A stretch of 16,955 bases of DNA from JAJTFA01 sp044351265. GTDB lineage: Bacteria > Bacteroidota > Bacteroidia > UKL13-3. Position numbers and translations under genes: made by a program. How positions within the stretch are numbered: position 1 is the stretch's first letter; each line of letters starts with the position of its first letter. This document shows, piece by piece, positions 14,929-16,955 of this stretch. The stretch is taken from positions 1 through 16,955 of the forward strand of contig JBILGC010000040.1 in NCBI GenBank assembly GCA_044351265.1. The letters run 5' to 3'. The notes beneath the pieces are model-generated. The model had not been told where the DNA came from. It searched no databases and saw only the letters and a list, made by a program, of their open reading frames with translations.

Positions 14929-16955
14929 ATAATAACGGAGGTGCAGCTGTGCTTGAGGTCTCAGGTACCCTTCAATATCCTAATTTTGGCAATCCAACAT
15001 TATCAATTAATAGCGACTTAATAATAAAATCTTCCGGTAATTTCAATGCTGGCAATGGCAACGGTACTGGACACAATTTGAACATCGGTAATACTGCAAA
15101 TAATAATATTTCTGCGAATCTCATTGTAAATGGTAGTTTTGATATGGCCACATCAGCATTAGTAACTACTAATTTTTTAGGGTCTCAGAATGCGACTATC
15201 ACAGGCACGGGTTCAGTTTGTGATTTTGGATTCTTGAATGTAAATAAAGGTGCCAACAATTCTGCTATACTAGATATTTTGAGGGTAATTACTTTACAGA
15301 CACCTACTACCGGGAATTCAAGGCTGACTATAAACTCTGGCACTTGTAAAATATCAAGTGCAACAAATATTACACCTTATTTGGGTACTAGCACCAATAT
15401 CAATCCTATTGCAACAAATGGTAGACTTTGGTTAGCCAATGCAACAGCAACTATTGGCACAACAGCAGGAGCTCCTGGAGGCGGTGGTGCATTTTGGCAG
15501 CTTCAAGGTGAGATTAGAATTGATAATGGAACGCTTACCATAGGTTCAGGGCCTCATCAAAGTTTTCTTGGTGCTACAAGTGTAATCAGATTGGATGGTG
15601 GAACCCTAAATATTAATGGTTCATTGGTACTCCAGAATAATGCTAACTGTTCACTGGTAATGAATGGTGGTAATCTGAATATTGATCCTCAGGCATCAGG
15701 AAACTTAAATAATTTTAACACTATATTTAGTGTACCTGCGGCTGCAACACTAATATGGAATTCAGGCAACATTACGATAATTGATCCTCATAATACGGCT
15801 GGTGGAACAGCAGTATTAATCGCATCAGGTGGAAATAAGGTGTTCAATAGTGGTAAGTTAATTCTCGGTGATGGTTTATCAACCAGCGGCAGTGGTGGAG
15901 GGAATACCTCAGGTTTCGGACTTAATATTACTGTTCCTATACATAATATTGAATTAAATAATAGAACTAACTCATCCCCGAGTCGTATGGTTAGGTTGCA
16001 AGCGGATCTTGCTGTCACAGGTTTGCTGGAGTTAAAGCCAAATAGTTATTTGTTTTTGGGATCAGCAACTACTGGTGCAACATGCTCAACCACTGGAACA
16101 TCGTTAGTTAATGATGGTACAATTGCAGGCGCAGAACCAGGAGGAAGCCAAGTGGTTGGAACATTATTATTCAATGGTACTACAGGTCTTCAAACACTAT
16201 CTGGTGCAGGCAATACATATAACGCAAATATACTTTCAATTAATAATTCTGGTACAGGTGTCACTTTTTCCAATACAACAGGATTGAGTTTTGCTCGTGT
16301 TAATTTGCAAAGAGGATTATTTAACAGAGGAACTAATTTTACAATTGGTTTTACGGGCAATCCTGGTGTTGTTCAAATTGGAGGTATTGATGAGTTTACT
16401 CCTGCAGGTTCATTCAATGCAGTACCTACCTACTCCGGAACTCCTTCTTTTATTTATGGACCTACATCAAGTAATTGCATAATCGGAACATTTAATGAAG
16501 TTGCAACAGGCAGTCTAACAGCAGCTTCAATAACTGTGAATGATGCAGAAGGACTTACAGCAAATAGAAATATTTCTACTACCAATCTTGTTTTGAATGG
16601 CGGTAATTTGATTATGAGTGTTAATAATTTAACAATAGGTGCAAGTGCGGCCAATCCCGGAAGTCTCACTAGAAGTGCCGGATTTGTTAATATCAGTACT
16701 GGCATATTTACCCGTTGGTATGGTACGAGTGCAATCACATCAGGTTATTCAAGTGGTTTTCCGCTCATTAGTAGTAATGATGAGCGATCTGTATTTGTTG
16801 CAACCAATGGAGTACTTACAACAGGAGGAACTATTTCAGTGGTACATTCAAGAGCTCTAGGTAATACAGATTTTACTGCTTTTACAGATGGTGGAGTTAA
16901 TATAAGCAGAAGAAGCAATAGCAGCTGGACGCTTTCTTCATCTGGGATTGACCTA
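14925..16955 (+). CDS. Giant secreted surface protein, downstream part in shifted frame, open at window end
   Basis: I translated this frame codon by codon from ATA 14925 to the window end: 677 codons, no stop. It begins IDNNGGAAVLEVSGTLQYPN, which completes the module broken at GHTVS in the upstream frame. The composition is dominated by Asn, Gly, Thr and Ser, with recurring short strands and turns such as GTLTIGSG, GGTLNINGSLVLQNN, MNGGNLNIDP, GLLELKPNSYLFLGS and LNGGNLIMSVNNLTIG. This is a right-handed beta-helix/hemagglutinin-like pattern seen in very long Bacteroidota surface proteins. No catalytic motif is present. A T9SS tail would be expected beyond the right edge. It has no start of its own with a signal peptide; a GTG at 14949 follows GGAGG by 7 nt, but its product would lack an export signal. 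It is best read as the rest of the gene starting at 13774. Confidence 0.85.
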   Translation, partial: MDNNGGAAVLEVSGTLQYPNFGNPTLSINSDLIIKSSGNFNAGNGNGTGHNLNIGNTANNNISANLIVNGSFDMATSALVTTNFLGSQNATITGTGSVCDFGFLNVNKGANNSAILDILRVITLQTPTTGNSRLTINSGTCKISSATNITPYLGTSTNINPIATNGRLWLANATATIGTTAGAPGGGGAFWQLQGEIRIDNGTLTIGSGPHQSFLGATSVIRLDGGTLNINGSLVLQNNANCSLVMNGGNLNIDPQASGNLNNFNTIFSVPAAATLIWNSGNITIIDPHNTAGGTAVLIASGGNKVFNSGKLILGDGLSTSGSGGGNTSGFGLNITVPIHNIELNNRTNSSPSRMVRLQADLAVTGLLELKPNSYLFLGSATTGATCSTTGTSLVNDGTIAGAEPGGSQVVGTLLFNGTTGLQTLSGAGNTYNANILSINNSGTGVTFSNTTGLSFARVNLQRGLFNRGTNFTIGFTGNPGVVQIGGIDEFTPAGSFNAVPTYSGTPSFIYGPTSSNCIIGTFNEVATGSLTAASITVNDAEGLTANRNISTTNLVLNGGNLIMSVNNLTIGASAANPGSLTRSAGFVNISTGIFTRWYGTSAITSGYSSGFPLISSNDERSVFVATNGVLTTGGTISVVHSRALGNTDFTAFTDGGVNISRRSNSSWTLSSSGIDL

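Noticed and set aside
14937..14951. GGAGG followed 7 nt later by GTG, a possible separate start for the downstream part of the surface protein.
   Set aside because: The product would lack a signal peptide and would begin in the middle of a module; GGAGG arises from Gly codons in the continuing frame.
1..16955. Search for tRNA or rRNA genes, CRISPR repeats, insertion sequences with transposase, and toxin-antitoxin or phage-defence genes.
   Set aside because: None seen: no regularly spaced repeats, no T-loop-like GGTTCGAATCC, no transposase or recombinase motifs, and no known defence domains in the real frames.

Overview
The window looks like chromosomal DNA of a Bacteroidota bacterium (roughly 40% GC by eye). 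The evidence is consistent: candidate promoters follow the Bacteroidota pattern (TTTG, an 18-19 nt spacer, then TAnnTTTG or a TTCG variant); two secreted peptidases have C-terminal regions resembling type IX secretion (T9SS) sorting domains; a cell-surface lipoprotein is present; and ribosomal protein S16 has a long Ala/Lys/Glu tail. I cannot place it more finely than phylum.

Layout. 1-878 (minus) is a lipoprotein with a GTG start that runs off the left edge. 1077-1892 (plus) is panB (pantothenate/CoA pathway), convergent with and overlapping a putative outer-membrane barrel protein (2590-1889, minus). 2719-4927 (plus) is the classic translation cluster rpsP-rimM-trmD-rplS, with a second promoter before rplS and an intrinsic terminator after it. 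5031-8347 (plus) is valS followed 5 nt later by an RluA-family pseudouridine synthase with no ATG start. 8348-8911 is a 564-bp block with no recognisable gene. 8912-9826 (minus) is a 3-hydroxybutyryl-CoA dehydrogenase, divergent from an M43-type secreted metallopeptidase (9933-11321, plus). That peptidase is convergent, 3 bp apart, with a secreted M1-type metallopeptidase (13700-11325, minus). From 13774 to the right edge (plus) is a very long secreted surface protein rich in Asn/Ser/Thr/Gly, interrupted by one apparent single-base frameshift at about 14925.

How the genes relate. The left two thirds is housekeeping: tRNA and rRNA modification or maturation, ribosomal proteins, tRNA charging, and CoA and fatty-acid/butyrate chemistry. 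The right third is a secretome island of two zinc peptidases and a giant repetitive surface protein, all with Sec signal peptides. I do not see a new defence or mobile system. The two best leads are the split giant surface protein, whose second part stays open for 677 codons, and -7 promoter elements lying only 4-8 nt upstream of the start codon at three genes, which would give leaderless or nearly leaderless mRNAs.
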